From the NCBI GenBank assembly GCA_029007015.1, contig JAQXHB010000078.1, forward strand, positions 1 through 13,617: 13,617 bases of DNA. The letters run 5' to 3'. Origin of the DNA: Bacillota bacterium (GTDB lineage Bacteria; Bacillota; Clostridia; Oscillospirales; Acutalibacteraceae). This document shows, in pieces, positions 1 to 7,121 of the stretch (positions are counted from its first letter, which is position 1; every line of letters starts with the position of its first letter). The notes below the pieces were generated by a model, which saw only the letters and a list, made by a program, of their open reading frames with translations, did not search any database and had not been told where the DNA came from. Position numbers and translations under genes: made by a program.

Positions 1-325
1 CAGTCGATACGACCAGCCACAAATACGGCATCGGCAACAGCACCGGTGCTGTTCCCATCATGATAAGGCCGCCCGCCGCAAAAGCATGGGCAGACAGGAC
101 ACTTTTGCGGTAGCCGAACCTGTCGACAAACTTCATCGACAGCAAATCAACGAACATCTGGGTAAGCGTATTGACTATGACCAGCGCACTAATCAGTGAG
201 TAACTGATGCCGAAACTGTCCTGAAAAGTGACAAACAGTATTGGCGCCAAATTGCATACAATGGCCTGCACAATGTAGCCGGTGTAGCAAGCACGGCGAG
301 TGCGTGAATACTTATTGTGCTGCAT
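1..325 (-). CDS. Major facilitator superfamily transporter, N-terminal part (runs off window)
   Basis: The first 108 codons of a membrane transporter are visible; the rest lies beyond position 1. The start is the ATG at 325-323, preceded by an AAGGTGG ribosome binding site. The N-terminus is polar and basic (MQHNKYSRTRRACY). Two hydrophobic segments follow at about residues 14-34 and 44-62, then the loop DRFGYRKS, which matches the conserved cytoplasmic motif A between helices 2 and 3 of MFS proteins, and then a third hydrophobic stretch with GGLIMMG. The gene begins 14 bp inside the 3' end of the upstream DMT transporter, so the two are probably translationally coupled. The substrate cannot be told from this fragment. 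Confidence 0.85.
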   Translation of the reverse strand, partial: MQHNKYSRTRRACYTGYIVQAIVCNLAPILFVTFQDSFGISYSLISALVIVNTLTQMFVDLLSMKFVDRFGYRKSVLSAHAFAAGGLIMMGTAPVLLPMPYLWLVVST

Positions 326-1223
326 TTTTTCTTACCACCTTAATATTGACGGCCACCACAGCGCCCAGCACGAGCAGCGCGCCTGCCGCTTCATTTGCAC
401 GCATGGGCACCGCCAGCAGCACAACGCTGCACACAGAAGCCACCACCGGTTCGACAGAGGCCATTATAGATGCTTTGCCTGCCTCTACCGATGTCAGTCC
501 ACCGGTATACAGCAGATAGGGTAAAAATGTGGTCACAATAGCCATTGCAACAATCATCAGCGCAGTGCCGATATCGGTACAGAATGCTTTTTGCGCCGTA
601 TCAACGACATTTACGAAGGGCAGTACCCCGAAATTGGCGCACAAAAATGTGTAAAATATGATGGTCAGTGAATTATAGCCTTTATTAAGCGCAATGCGGC
701 TGAAAATGCTATACAGCGCGTAGCCGAAACCCGACAGCAGACCGGTCACGATGCCGTCGGCCGGCAAATTGACTCCGCCGGTCAGTGCGCCGGTCGTCAG
801 TATACAGCCGACAAAGGCCATCGCACAGCATATGCCCTTTTGCAGGTTTATGCGCTCCTTAAACAGCACAGCCGACATGATGATGACCATAATCGGCGCT
901 GTGTACAGCAGTACCGCGGCCACAGACACCGATGTACGCATCATCGTGCGGAAATAGCAGTAACTGAACATGACGATACTTATGATGCCTGTACCGACAA
1001 AGCACCACATGTCGCGCAACTTGACCCTGAGCAAACGGCGGTCGGTTATGAGAAGCGTCACAAGCATCAGCACGGTGGTTATCACAGCGCGGCAGGCGAC
1101 CAACTGCATAGAGGTAAAACCGCGTCCGTCAAGCGCATTTACAAACAGACCGGTAACACCCCACAAAATGCCTGCTGAAATAATCATAAACGAGCCAACT
1201 GCTTTATTTTGCATTAATTTCAC
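312..1223 (-). CDS. DMT superfamily (EamA-type) transporter
   Basis: A 303-residue, strongly hydrophobic protein with about ten predicted membrane helices in two similar halves, as expected for EamA/RhaT-type drug/metabolite transporters (usual length 280-310). Seen: an N-terminal ISAGILWGVTGLFV helix, the mid-protein TAPIMVIIMSAVLFKERI segment and a second-half ASIMASVEPVVASVCSVVLL segment. The two latter match the typical 'P...a.l....l.E' end of each EamA repeat. The start chosen is GTG at 1223-1221, because AGGGGA lies 8 nt upstream; the ATG three codons later is 16-17 nt from that site. It overlaps the following MFS gene by 14 bp. No promoter is clear in the 56-nt gap upstream, so read-through from the preceding gene is possible. 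The substrate is unknown; amino acids or metabolites are typical for the family. Confidence 0.9.
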   Translation of the reverse strand: MKLMQNKAVGSFMIISAGILWGVTGLFVNALDGRGFTSMQLVACRAVITTVLMLVTLLITDRRLLRVKLRDMWCFVGTGIISIVMFSYCYFRTMMRTSVSVAAVLLYTAPIMVIIMSAVLFKERINLQKGICCAMAFVGCILTTGALTGGVNLPADGIVTGLLSGFGYALYSIFSRIALNKGYNSLTIIFYTFLCANFGVLPFVNVVDTAQKAFCTDIGTALMIVAMAIVTTFLPYLLYTGGLTSVEAGKASIMASVEPVVASVCSVVLLAVPMRANEAAGALLVLGAVVAVNIKVVRKNAAQ

Positions 1224-1250
1224 TTTTATCGTCCCCTAAACACATACGAA

Positions 1251-1275
1251 AGCCGCCGTAAAAACTACGGCGGCT
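1251..1275 (-). terminator. Hairpin, probable intrinsic terminator or attenuator
   Basis: A perfect 10-bp stem (AGCCGCCGTA / TACGGCGGCT) with a 5-nt loop lies between the small unknown gene and the DMT transporter. On the minus strand it is followed by TTTCGTATGTG, a poor U-tract, so termination may be partial. On the plus strand the following bases are richer in T (GGTTTTATTTTT), but no plus-strand gene ends here. Confidence 0.5.
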
Positions 1276-1279
1276 GGTT

Positions 1280-1543
1280 TTATTTTTCTTCGCCTGGAAC
1301 TTCCTTATACAGGTTAAATCTGAACAACTTCTGTTCATCCTCCGGATTGGTGCAGCGAATGGTCGCCTCGGCAATGAACGCGCCCTGAATGATATTTGCA
1401 AGTCCTGCAATCTGGCACAACTTGGACTTCAAGTTGAGTACATCGCCCTCCGGCGTTTCCAAAAACACATCACCGGTGCATGAATCAAGCGTCTTGATAA
1501 AATCGTAGACATCTATGTTATGCATAACCAAATTGTCGTTCAT
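1280..1543 (-). CDS. Small conserved clostridial protein of unknown function
   Basis: An 87-residue acidic protein. The reading frame opens further upstream, but GGAGGA lies at 1551-1556, so the start is one of two adjacent ATGs: 1546 (4 nt away) or 1543 (7 nt away). The second has the better spacing and was chosen. The core GDVFLETPEGDVLNLKSKL followed by a hydrophobic segment and an acidic PEDEQKLFRFNLY stretch resembles, from memory, a short clostridial family sometimes labelled 'polyA polymerase'. That label is not justified, since no nucleotidyltransferase motif is present. No membrane segment or signal peptide. It has its own good promoter next to the metK stop codon and a hairpin after its stop. 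Function unknown. Confidence 0.8.
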   Translation of the reverse strand: MNDNLVMHNIDVYDFIKTLDSCTGDVFLETPEGDVLNLKSKLCQIAGLANIIQGAFIAEATIRCTNPEDEQKLFRFNLYKEVPGEEK

Positions 1544-1578
1544 CATGATTTCCTCCAAACACTATATTGCTTACAATG

Positions 1579-1607
1579 ATGATAACATTTTTACCCGTAT
1601 TTGTCAA
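1579..1607 (-). promoter_or_regulatory. SigA-type promoter for the small gene downstream of metK
   Basis: On the minus strand a perfect -35 TTGACA (1602-1607) and a -10 TATCAT (1579-1584) are separated by 17 bp. The -35 box begins only 3 bases past the metK stop codon (1610-1612). Transcription would start near 1572, giving a leader of about 30 nt with the GGAGGA site. Confidence 0.8.
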
Positions 1608-1609
1608 TA

Positions 1610-2788
1610 TCACTTTACGGCCGATTTGAGTGCATCGATCAGGTCAAGATGCTCCCACGGCAGGTCGATATCGGTGCGACCTACATGTCCGTATGCGGCC
1701 GTTTGACGGTATATCGGGCGGCGCAGATTAAAGCGGTTGATTATGGCGGTCGGTCTCAAATCGAGCACACTGCTGACAGCGTCGGCAATGGCAGAGTCCT
1801 CAACCTTGCCGGTGCCGAAGGTGTCCACCATTATCGACACCGGCCGGGCCACGCCGATGGCATAGGCCAGTTGTATCTCACAGCGGTCGGCAAGGCCTGC
1901 GGCCACGATATTCTTGGCGGCATAGCGGGCGGCATAGGCGGCAGAACGGTCAACCTTGGTCGGGTCTTTGCCCGAAAATGCGCCGCCGCCGTGACGCGCA
2001 TAGCCGCCGTAGGTGTCGACAATTATTTTGCGGCCGGTCAGACCGGTATCGCCCTGCGGTCCGCCGACAACAAATCGGCCGGTTGGGTTGACATATATCA
2101 CCGTTTTGTCATCGAGCAATTCACCCGGCACTATCGGCCTGATTACATGCTCGATAATGTCACTGCGTATCTGCTCAATGTCCACATCGGCGGCATGCTG
2201 GCTCGAGATAACCACGGTGTCAACTCTGACCGGCTTGTCGCCGTCGTACTCGACAGTGACCTGCGTCTTGCCGTCGGGGCGCAGATAGCCGAGGGTGCCG
2301 TCCTTTCTGACGGCGGTCAGGCGGCGTGCAAGGGCGTGCGCCAGCGAAATCGAAAGAGGCATATACTCCTCCGTCTCGTTGCAGGCATAGCCGAACATGA
2401 TGCCCTGGTCGCCCGCACCGTTTTCAAACTCAGCATCGGCACTGCCGCCCTTATTCTCGAGCGAGCGGTCAACGCCCAGTGCGATATCGGGCGACTGACC
2501 GTCGATAGAGGTCATCACCGCGCAACTGTTGCCGTCAAAGCCCTTCTCACTGCTGTCATAGCCGATATCGCATATTACCTGACGGGCAATTTTCGGTATA
2601 TCCGGATGGCAAGCGGTACTTATCTCGCCCATAACAGTTACCACACCGGTGGTGCAAAATGTCTCGCATGCCACGCGTGCGTTGGGGTCCTCGGCAAGTA
2701 TAGCATCCAGCACAGCATCGGATATTTGGTCGCATATTTTATCGGGGTGTCCCTCTGTGACCGACTCTGATGTAAACAGTTTTCTCAT
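1610..2788 (-). CDS. metK: S-adenosylmethionine synthetase (methionine adenosyltransferase)
   Basis: Makes S-adenosylmethionine from methionine and ATP in the cytoplasm. The 392-residue protein has the usual length and carries the family signatures: TEGHPDK near residue 11, GAGDQGIMFGY at about 124-134, and the glycine-rich loop GGGAFSGKDPTKVDRSAAY at about 267-285. The ORF can be opened 3 codons further upstream, but that ATG directly abuts the AAAGG ribosome binding site. The ATG at 2788, 9 nt from it, gives the classical MRKLFTSESVTEGHPDK beginning. The gene stands alone behind a SAM-I riboswitch with an intact terminator, so it should be switched off when SAM is plentiful. RsmA, encoded later in this window, is one of many users of its product. 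No terminator is seen after the stop; a promoter for the next gene begins there at once. Confidence 0.98.
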   Translation of the reverse strand: MRKLFTSESVTEGHPDKICDQISDAVLDAILAEDPNARVACETFCTTGVVTVMGEISTACHPDIPKIARQVICDIGYDSSEKGFDGNSCAVMTSIDGQSPDIALGVDRSLENKGGSADAEFENGAGDQGIMFGYACNETEEYMPLSISLAHALARRLTAVRKDGTLGYLRPDGKTQVTVEYDGDKPVRVDTVVISSQHAADVDIEQIRSDIIEHVIRPIVPGELLDDKTVIYVNPTGRFVVGGPQGDTGLTGRKIIVDTYGGYARHGGGAFSGKDPTKVDRSAAYAARYAAKNIVAAGLADRCEIQLAYAIGVARPVSIMVDTFGTGKVEDSAIADAVSSVLDLRPTAIINRFNLRRPIYRQTAAYGHVGRTDIDLPWEHLDLIDALKSAVK

Positions 2789-2819
2789 TTTTACCATCCT
2801 TTATACATTTATTAAAAAA

Positions 2820-2841
2820 GCCCACCTCGAAAGAAGTGGGC
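2820..2841 (-). terminator. Rho-independent terminator of the metK SAM-I riboswitch
   Basis: The minus strand reads GCCCACTTC, loop TTTC, GAGGTGGGC (9-bp stem with one G-U pair), followed by six Ts at 2814-2819. It sits between the aptamer and the metK ribosome binding site. The bases at 2829-2839, which form most of its 5' arm, can instead pair with 2847-2857 (9 of 11 positions), which includes the 3' strand of aptamer helix P1. This is the expected competing antiterminator. Confidence 0.9.
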
Positions 2842-2845
2842 AAAA

Positions 2846-2944
2846 ACCTCATCTTTCGGCTGATTAACCGCAGGAATTGGCACCTTGCAAATGCAGGTTG
2901 CCGGACATCACAGGGCCTGTTCCCTCCGTCACTCTTGATAAAGT
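2846..2944 (-). promoter_or_regulatory. SAM-I (S-box) riboswitch aptamer
   Basis: On the minus strand the conserved S-box landmarks appear in order: ATCAAGAG, then GGAGGGA, GGCCCTGTGATG, CCGGCAACC, a variable helix, and finally the closing strand GATGAGGT. Helix P1 is formed by ACTTTATC (2937-2944) and GATGAGGT (2846-2853), 8 bp with G-U pairs. The element lies between a consensus promoter and a terminator in front of metK. Family knowledge: SAM binding stabilises P1 and lets the terminator form, lowering metK expression. Confidence 0.95.
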
Positions 2945-2965
2945 CACATATTCAGTTCGGTAATT

Positions 2966-2994
2966 ATTATATACCTGTTTTATCGGCTTGTCAA
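2966..2994 (-). promoter_or_regulatory. Consensus promoter of the SAM-I riboswitch/metK transcript
   Basis: Both hexamers match the vegetative consensus exactly: -35 TTGACA (2989-2994), -10 TATAAT (2966-2971), spacer 17 bp. The TGA inside the -35 box is the stop codon of the upstream ribU-like gene (2991-2993). Transcription should start near 2959, about 15 nt before aptamer helix P1. Confidence 0.9.
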
Positions 2995-3569
2995 TATCCA
3001 ATTTTTGCGGCGGCGATGTTGATGGCCCTCGCCAGCGGATAAAACGGTATGGTGGTAACGGCCGACTTGACCACATTGAGCAAAGTTGAGCCCCAGACGC
3101 CCGCCATGAGCGTTTCAGCAGTCAACGGAAAGCCTGCGATGTGAAAGTACAGCGGCGTCAGTGCGGCATTTGCCAGCCAGCCGACGACAACTGTCGCAGC
3201 AATGCACACAGCCGTCGCTATGTAATACTCGCGCGGCCCGTACTTGACCGCCCCTTTGCGGCGCATCAACGCCCTGATGACCGCACGCATGGCGATGACC
3301 ATTGTTATGCCGATGAGGACATCCATACATTCACCGATACCGAATGTGGTTGTGCGGGTAAGATGTATCAGATTTTTGATAACGGAGACGGCGATGCCCG
3401 ACGGAATACCGAATGATATTCCGGTGAGCACCACCGGTATGACCGAAATGTCGATTTTCAGGTAATCGACGCCCGGCACCAGCGGTATTTCGGGCAGTAG
3501 CATATAAGCCACGGTCGCCAGCGCAGACATTATGCCCACAATTGCAATGTTTACAGTTCTTTTGTTCAT
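2991..3569 (-). CDS. ribU: ECF transporter substrate-binding (S) component, probably riboflavin (RibU-like)
   Basis: A 192-residue membrane protein with about six hydrophobic segments. The stretch VDYLKIDISVIPVVLTGISFGIPSGIAVSVIKNLIHL (written here as its landmarks YLKIDIS, GIPSG and IKNLIHL) is the hallmark region of RibU-like S components. These capture vitamins at the membrane and work with a shared EcfT/EcfA energising module, which is not encoded here. The substrate is inferred from the FMN riboswitch directly upstream. The start is ATG 3569, 6 nt from GAGGTG; an ATG at 3572 and a GTG at 3578 that is part of the ribosome binding site are less likely. The stop codon overlaps the -35 box of the metK promoter. 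Confidence 0.88.
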   Translation of the reverse strand: MNKRTVNIAIVGIMSALATVAYMLLPEIPLVPGVDYLKIDISVIPVVLTGISFGIPSGIAVSVIKNLIHLTRTTTFGIGECMDVLIGITMVIAMRAVIRALMRRKGAVKYGPREYYIATAVCIAATVVVGWLANAALTPLYFHIAGFPLTAETLMAGVWGSTLLNVVKSAVTTIPFYPLARAINIAAAKIGY

Positions 3570-3592
3570 CATTATCACCTCAAAAAAAAATA

Positions 3593-3613
3593 AGCCCCAC
3601 TTAAAGTGGGGCT
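3593..3613 (-). terminator. Rho-independent terminator of the FMN riboswitch
   Basis: The minus strand reads AGCCCCAC, loop TTTAA, GTGGGGCT, then TTA and a run of nine Ts at 3582-3590. The ribosome binding site GAGGTG of the ribU-like gene follows the T-run directly. This is the expression platform of the FMN aptamer upstream. Confidence 0.92.
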
Positions 3614-3655
3614 GACAATATACACTACCGGCAAAACACGCCTGTGAATGTATAA

Positions 3656-3783
3656 GGTTTCTCTCATCCGGACTTTAACCGTCGGCTTTGGAATTTCACC
3701 AAATCGACCGCATCACTGCGGCTCACGGGCTTGCCCCTTGCAAGGCTTACCGTCGGTGGGGACTTGCACCCCGCCCCGAAACC
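3656..3783 (-). promoter_or_regulatory. FMN riboswitch (RFN element)
   Basis: The conserved RFN blocks are present in order on the minus strand: CGGGGCGGGGTGCAAGTCCC, then CGACGGTAAGCC, AGCCCGTGAGC, GATTTGGTGAAATTCC, AAAGCCGACGGT and AGTCCGGATGAGAGAA. Helix P1 is closed by GGTTTC (3778-3783) and GAAACC (3656-3661). The element starts only about 17 nt after the stop codon of the upstream 97-residue gene. Family knowledge: FMN binding favours the downstream terminator and reduces expression of riboflavin transport or synthesis genes, which supports the riboflavin assignment of the next gene. Confidence 0.97.
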
Positions 3784-3799
3784 GTATTAAATCGGTATC

Positions 3800-4093
3800 T
3801 TATTTTTCTTCCCTCAATGCTCGCTCAAGCCAAATGGCGCCGATGTCCATCGCATTATACAGACCGTTTTTCTCGCTCTTTTTGATTATTCTGTCCTTTG
3901 CGCGAACCTCCGGGTCGGTGCTCATAAGTTGCACCTGCACCCGATCGGCCACATCAATGTCGCCGTCCTTATGTGATTCAAGCACCTGCATCATGACAAC
4001 ATACCTGTCGGCCATATCGCCGTAGTATATCTCGTTGCCCTTGCGCACCAGCGGCTTGCCCTTGTATGTCAGGAACTCGCTTTTTTCGCTCAT
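3800..4093 (-). CDS. Small conserved protein of unknown function (97 residues)
   Basis: A soluble, charged protein beginning MSEKSEFLTYKGKPLVRKGN, followed by EIYYGDMADRYVVMMQVLES, a DIDVADRVQVQLMSTDPEV segment and a helical, basic-acidic C-terminus. No signal peptide, membrane segment, cysteine cluster or catalytic motif is seen. The start at 4093 is supported by GGAGGAG 7 nt upstream. It has its own promoter overlapping the end of nadE. No terminator follows its stop, so its transcript probably runs into the FMN riboswitch and can reach the ribU-like gene when FMN is low. The beginning recalls small clostridial proteins of unknown role; no function is proposed. Confidence 0.8.
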   Translation of the reverse strand: MSEKSEFLTYKGKPLVRKGNEIYYGDMADRYVVMMQVLESHKDGDIDVADRVQVQLMSTDPEVRAKDRIIKKSEKNGLYNAMDIGAIWLERALREEK

Positions 4094-4120
4094 GATTACT
4101 CCTCCAATTGAACACTGATT

Positions 4121-4149
4121 AGTATATCACAAACCGAGCGCAATTGCAA
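4121..4149 (-). promoter_or_regulatory. SigA-type promoter for the 97-residue gene
   Basis: On the minus strand -35 TTGCAA (4144-4149) and -10 TATACT (4121-4126) are separated by 17 bp. The -35 box lies 3 bases after the nadE stop codon (4153-4155). Transcription would start near 4114, leaving a short leader with the GGAGGAG site. Confidence 0.7.
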
Positions 4150-4152
4150 GCA

Positions 4153-4899
4153 TTATTTATTTATAAAGTCGTAATCAAAACAGTCCATGTACTTGACCTT
4201 AAACAAATTCATCTCGTGCATGCGGTCGATTTTTTGCTTGATATCGGCCGGCGGCTCGACGCCCTCGCGTATATATCTGTCAAGTGTTGCATAGGTAAAA
4301 CCGAGATTATCCTCGTCGGTCTTGCCGCACAATCCGTCAATCGGCGGCTTCTCGATAAATTTCTCGGGCAGACCCAGATACCGGCCGATAGCCTTGACCT
4401 CGGCCACAGTAAAGTGGCTCAGCGGGCTGAAATCGCCGGCGCCGTCGCCGTAGCGCGTCGCATAGCCCACCCAGTCCTCGCTGAGGTTGCAGGTATTGGC
4501 CACGCGGCCGTTGTTGCACTGCGCCACAAAGTACACGGTAGCCATGCGTATACGCGCCGGCAGGTTGAAGCGCGCCTGTTGTGTCACCTCAAAACTGTCA
4601 CCGACCGCGCTGTACATGCTGTTGACCGCGTCTTTGATATTGACCGTGTAATTGCGTATATCGAGAGTTTTGCACAAATCAATGGAATAATCAATGTCAC
4701 TTTGCTCGCCCTGCGGCATCATGACTCCGATGACCCTATCCTTGCCCAGCGCGGCGACGCACAAAGCGGCGCATACCGAACTGTCCTTGCCGCCCGAAAT
4801 GCCGAGCACCGCGTTGCATCCCTTGCCGTTGTGCTCAAACCATTCCCTAATCCACTCAATGCACGAATTAGCCGCATGAGCCGCATCAAAACTATACAT
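4153..4899 (-). CDS. nadE: NH3-dependent NAD+ synthetase
   Basis: Last step of NAD synthesis: ATP-dependent amidation of nicotinate adenine dinucleotide in the cytoplasm. The 248-residue protein has the PP-loop motif SGGKDSS at 35-41, the central NTCNLSEDWVGYATRYGDGAGDF region at about 135-157 that forms the substrate and dimer site (cited as NTCNLSEDWVGY and GDGAGDF), and a C-terminal KPPIDGLCGKTDEDNLGF at 184-201. There is no N-terminal glutaminase (nitrilase) domain, so it should use ammonia directly. The start is supported by GGGAGGA 7 nt upstream. It follows the zinc-ribbon membrane protein gene by 69 nt with no visible terminator or strong promoter, so co-transcription is likely. Confidence 0.96.
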   Translation of the reverse strand: MYSFDAAHAANSCIEWIREWFEHNGKGCNAVLGISGGKDSSVCAALCVAALGKDRVIGVMMPQGEQSDIDYSIDLCKTLDIRNYTVNIKDAVNSMYSAVGDSFEVTQQARFNLPARIRMATVYFVAQCNNGRVANTCNLSEDWVGYATRYGDGAGDFSPLSHFTVAEVKAIGRYLGLPEKFIEKPPIDGLCGKTDEDNLGFTYATLDRYIREGVEPPADIKQKIDRMHEMNLFKVKYMDCFDYDFINK

Positions 4900-4968
4900 A
4901 TTACATTCCTCCCAACAGACAATGCTGCAAAATAAATATTCATTTCCGCTATACCGCTACGGCAAAAA

Positions 4969-7011
4969 TCAGCCTGCTTTTACAACGCCGGTTCTGATAA
5001 TCGCCGACACGCCGGTATCGACCCTGCGCGATTTTGCCTTGCCGTTTTGGATATATAAATCGCACGAAAGGGTGTCGGCATTAAAGTCTCTTAAGTACAT
5101 CAAACAGTCGTCACTGACCGAATAATAGGAGCGAACACCGCTGTCAATATCGCTCAGAGTGCCTCCCGAATAGCGTGCAAATTTACCTATTCCCGACTGG
5201 ACATCGGACAGGATGTATGCCGCATCTCCTCGGGTGTTAACGCTGTACTGGTTGACCTTTTTGGCAATTATCTCGCCGTCGGCTCTCGCCAATCCGTCGG
5301 CGTCGATGCTGATAAGTTTATCACCGCAGAAGAAAATGTCGGTTGCATTACTGCAGACGGCTTTTGCGGCGGCGCCGACAGCGCCCTTATAAACCGTACA
5401 GTCGGCATCGGTGTCGCGCGCCTTAGAAACATACCCGACCGCATACTGTTTGCCGTCGGCCGAAAAACAGCCCATGTTCATCTCGCTTGCGGCCACCTCA
5501 TTTTGTGAGCCGGCATCGGCCAGATATGTGCCCGAAATCTCATACGAATCTTTGATAAGATTGCGCAGAGTGGACGAAAAAGAACTGTACGACAACTGGT
5601 CAAATGCCAGACTGCTGAACGGCTGACGCTCCGATGAAGCGCTGTATTCGGTGTAAATGATACGCACGCCGCCCGCTTCGGTGCCGCAAATCAGACTGCC
5701 GTAACTCTCACAAATATCGCTCACATTTCCCTTACCGTCAAAATACTTGAGGCATGTCAGGTTGACTGATACCTTCCACTCATCCAGACCGGCTGAGCGA
5801 ATTGCATTGCGCCGCGCGGCGAACATCTCGTCCAAACTCAATGTGTACCCGTCAGAAGGGCCGATATTGGCATCAGACACCGAACAGTCGTCATCAATGA
5901 TATCGGAAGCGCGGAACTCCTTGGCCTTAAGCACCGAATAATATGCCGCTCCGGTGTCAAACTCGGGATAAATCAGACTGCTCACGCCCTCGGCCACCGT
6001 CGATGACTTGCCGTTATAGTAGCACAGCGAGAAGGTCTCCTCGCCGCTGACATAGTTGCGGTCACGGCGCATGTAAAAAAAGTTGTTGCTCTCGGTGCCG
6101 TAATCACTCGGCAGATAAAGCGACTCAACATCGCTGTCAATTTTTTCGGTGTTCAGTTGTCCGTCGGATGTAACGGTTGCAACATTCAGCGATGACGATT
6201 TGCCGATGTAAACTACTTTTTCGTCGCCGAGCACGCCGAATGCGCTGACATTCTCGCACAGACGGTTAGAATCGCCGCCGAAGGTGTAGCAGCGCAGTTC
6301 ACCCGTTCCGTTAAATTTGTAGTACAGCACGCTGCGCCCGCCGTCAATCAGATAGTACCGACCCGATATTCCGGTGCCGACGATCAGTCCGCACTTGTCT
6401 GACGGATAGGTTTCATTGCTGAATGTTTTGCGCATATACAAAGTATATTTGTCCGATTCATAATTGCTTTCCTCGGCAATATACATATATTTGTAGTTGG
6501 GCGAAAAGCATATACGCTCAACGCCGCCGATATCGCGGTTGGCTGAAAGGGCATTGCCGGAGAAATCGATGTTGCCGTACAGCGAACCGTTACTGCCGGC
6601 CAGTGTGGCCGCCGAATCCTTGACATATACAACCGGCGTAACCGTCTTTCTCGGAAAGATGCCGAACACACTGTCGGCCACCAGCACCGCCGCAACCGCA
6701 ACGGCCACCACCGCCGCAACAGCCACATTGCGCTTGGCGCGCTTGCTCAGCCGCTTTCTTTGCCCTTTTTCCCTGATTTTGTGAGTTTTTCTTTGGCCGC
6801 TCAAGGTGAAATCAAAGCCCAAATTATCGTCCGAATCACAAAACGGCACATCAAAAGCACTGCCGATGTAATGTGTGTTTTCAGTTGCGGGCGCACCGAC
6901 GCTGTCGGCACTGTCGGCGGCCGAAAAGGCCGACCACACATCCGACTGACAATTTTGGCACAATGTGTGTCCGTCGGGAACAGACACACCGCACCTTTTG
7001 CAATTACTCAT
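4969..7011 (-). CDS. Zinc-ribbon, single-pass membrane protein with large extracellular repeat domain
   Basis: A 680-residue protein in three parts. Residues 1-21 form a zinc ribbon with two CxxC pairs (C4, C7, C18, C21). Residues 22-94 are a polar linker ending in a very basic stretch (KGQRKRLSKRAKR). Residues 95-119 are an Ala/Val-rich membrane helix. The remaining 560 residues would then lie outside the cell and are rich in Tyr, Ser, Gly and Asp, with recurring short beta-strand units of the type 'YMYIAEES', 'GRYYLIDGG', 'EKVVYIGKS', suggesting a propeller-like fold. Similar zinc ribbon-helix-repeat proteins are common in Clostridia and lack a known role. The start is supported by AAGGAGAG 8-10 nt upstream. 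It sits between the 249-residue unknown gene and nadE; a sensory or envelope role is only a guess. Confidence 0.85.
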   Translation of the reverse strand: MSNCKRCGVSVPDGHTLCQNCQSDVWSAFSAADSADSVGAPATENTHYIGSAFDVPFCDSDDNLGFDFTLSGQRKTHKIREKGQRKRLSKRAKRNVAVAAVVAVAVAAVLVADSVFGIFPRKTVTPVVYVKDSAATLAGSNGSLYGNIDFSGNALSANRDIGGVERICFSPNYKYMYIAEESNYESDKYTLYMRKTFSNETYPSDKCGLIVGTGISGRYYLIDGGRSVLYYKFNGTGELRCYTFGGDSNRLCENVSAFGVLGDEKVVYIGKSSSLNVATVTSDGQLNTEKIDSDVESLYLPSDYGTESNNFFYMRRDRNYVSGEETFSLCYYNGKSSTVAEGVSSLIYPEFDTGAAYYSVLKAKEFRASDIIDDDCSVSDANIGPSDGYTLSLDEMFAARRNAIRSAGLDEWKVSVNLTCLKYFDGKGNVSDICESYGSLICGTEAGGVRIIYTEYSASSERQPFSSLAFDQLSYSSFSSTLRNLIKDSYEISGTYLADAGSQNEVAASEMNMGCFSADGKQYAVGYVSKARDTDADCTVYKGAVGAAAKAVCSNATDIFFCGDKLISIDADGLARADGEIIAKKVNQYSVNTRGDAAYILSDVQSGIGKFARYSGGTLSDIDSGVRSYYSVSDDCLMYLRDFNADTLSCDLYIQNGKAKSRRVDTGVSAIIRTGVVKAG

Positions 7012-7087
7012 GGCAATGCTCTCCTTGAATGGTTAATGTAACAATCACGGCGCAGACTATCGGGCACCGCGTTTTTAATTATGACAA

Positions 7088-7114
7088 AGCAGCCCTATCC
7101 GCACAAGGGCTGCT
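7088..7114 (-). terminator. Hairpin after the 249-residue gene, possible terminator
   Basis: A perfect 9-bp stem (AGCAGCCCT / AGGGCTGCT) with a 9-nt loop lies 7 nt after the stop codon. The following minus-strand bases (TTGTCATAATTAAAAA) form a weak U-tract, so termination may be incomplete. Confidence 0.5.
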
Positions 7115-7121
7115 CAGTCCA

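Noticed and set aside
1601..2770. Long plus-strand open frame (389 codons) running antisense through metK
   Set aside because: It mirrors metK, whose protein has all family signatures and a riboswitch-controlled promoter. The antisense frame has no ribosome binding site or recognisable protein; GC-rich codon use explains its openness.
4144..4935. Plus-strand open frame of 263 codons opposite nadE
   Set aside because: Shadow of nadE; no start signal and no sensible protein features.
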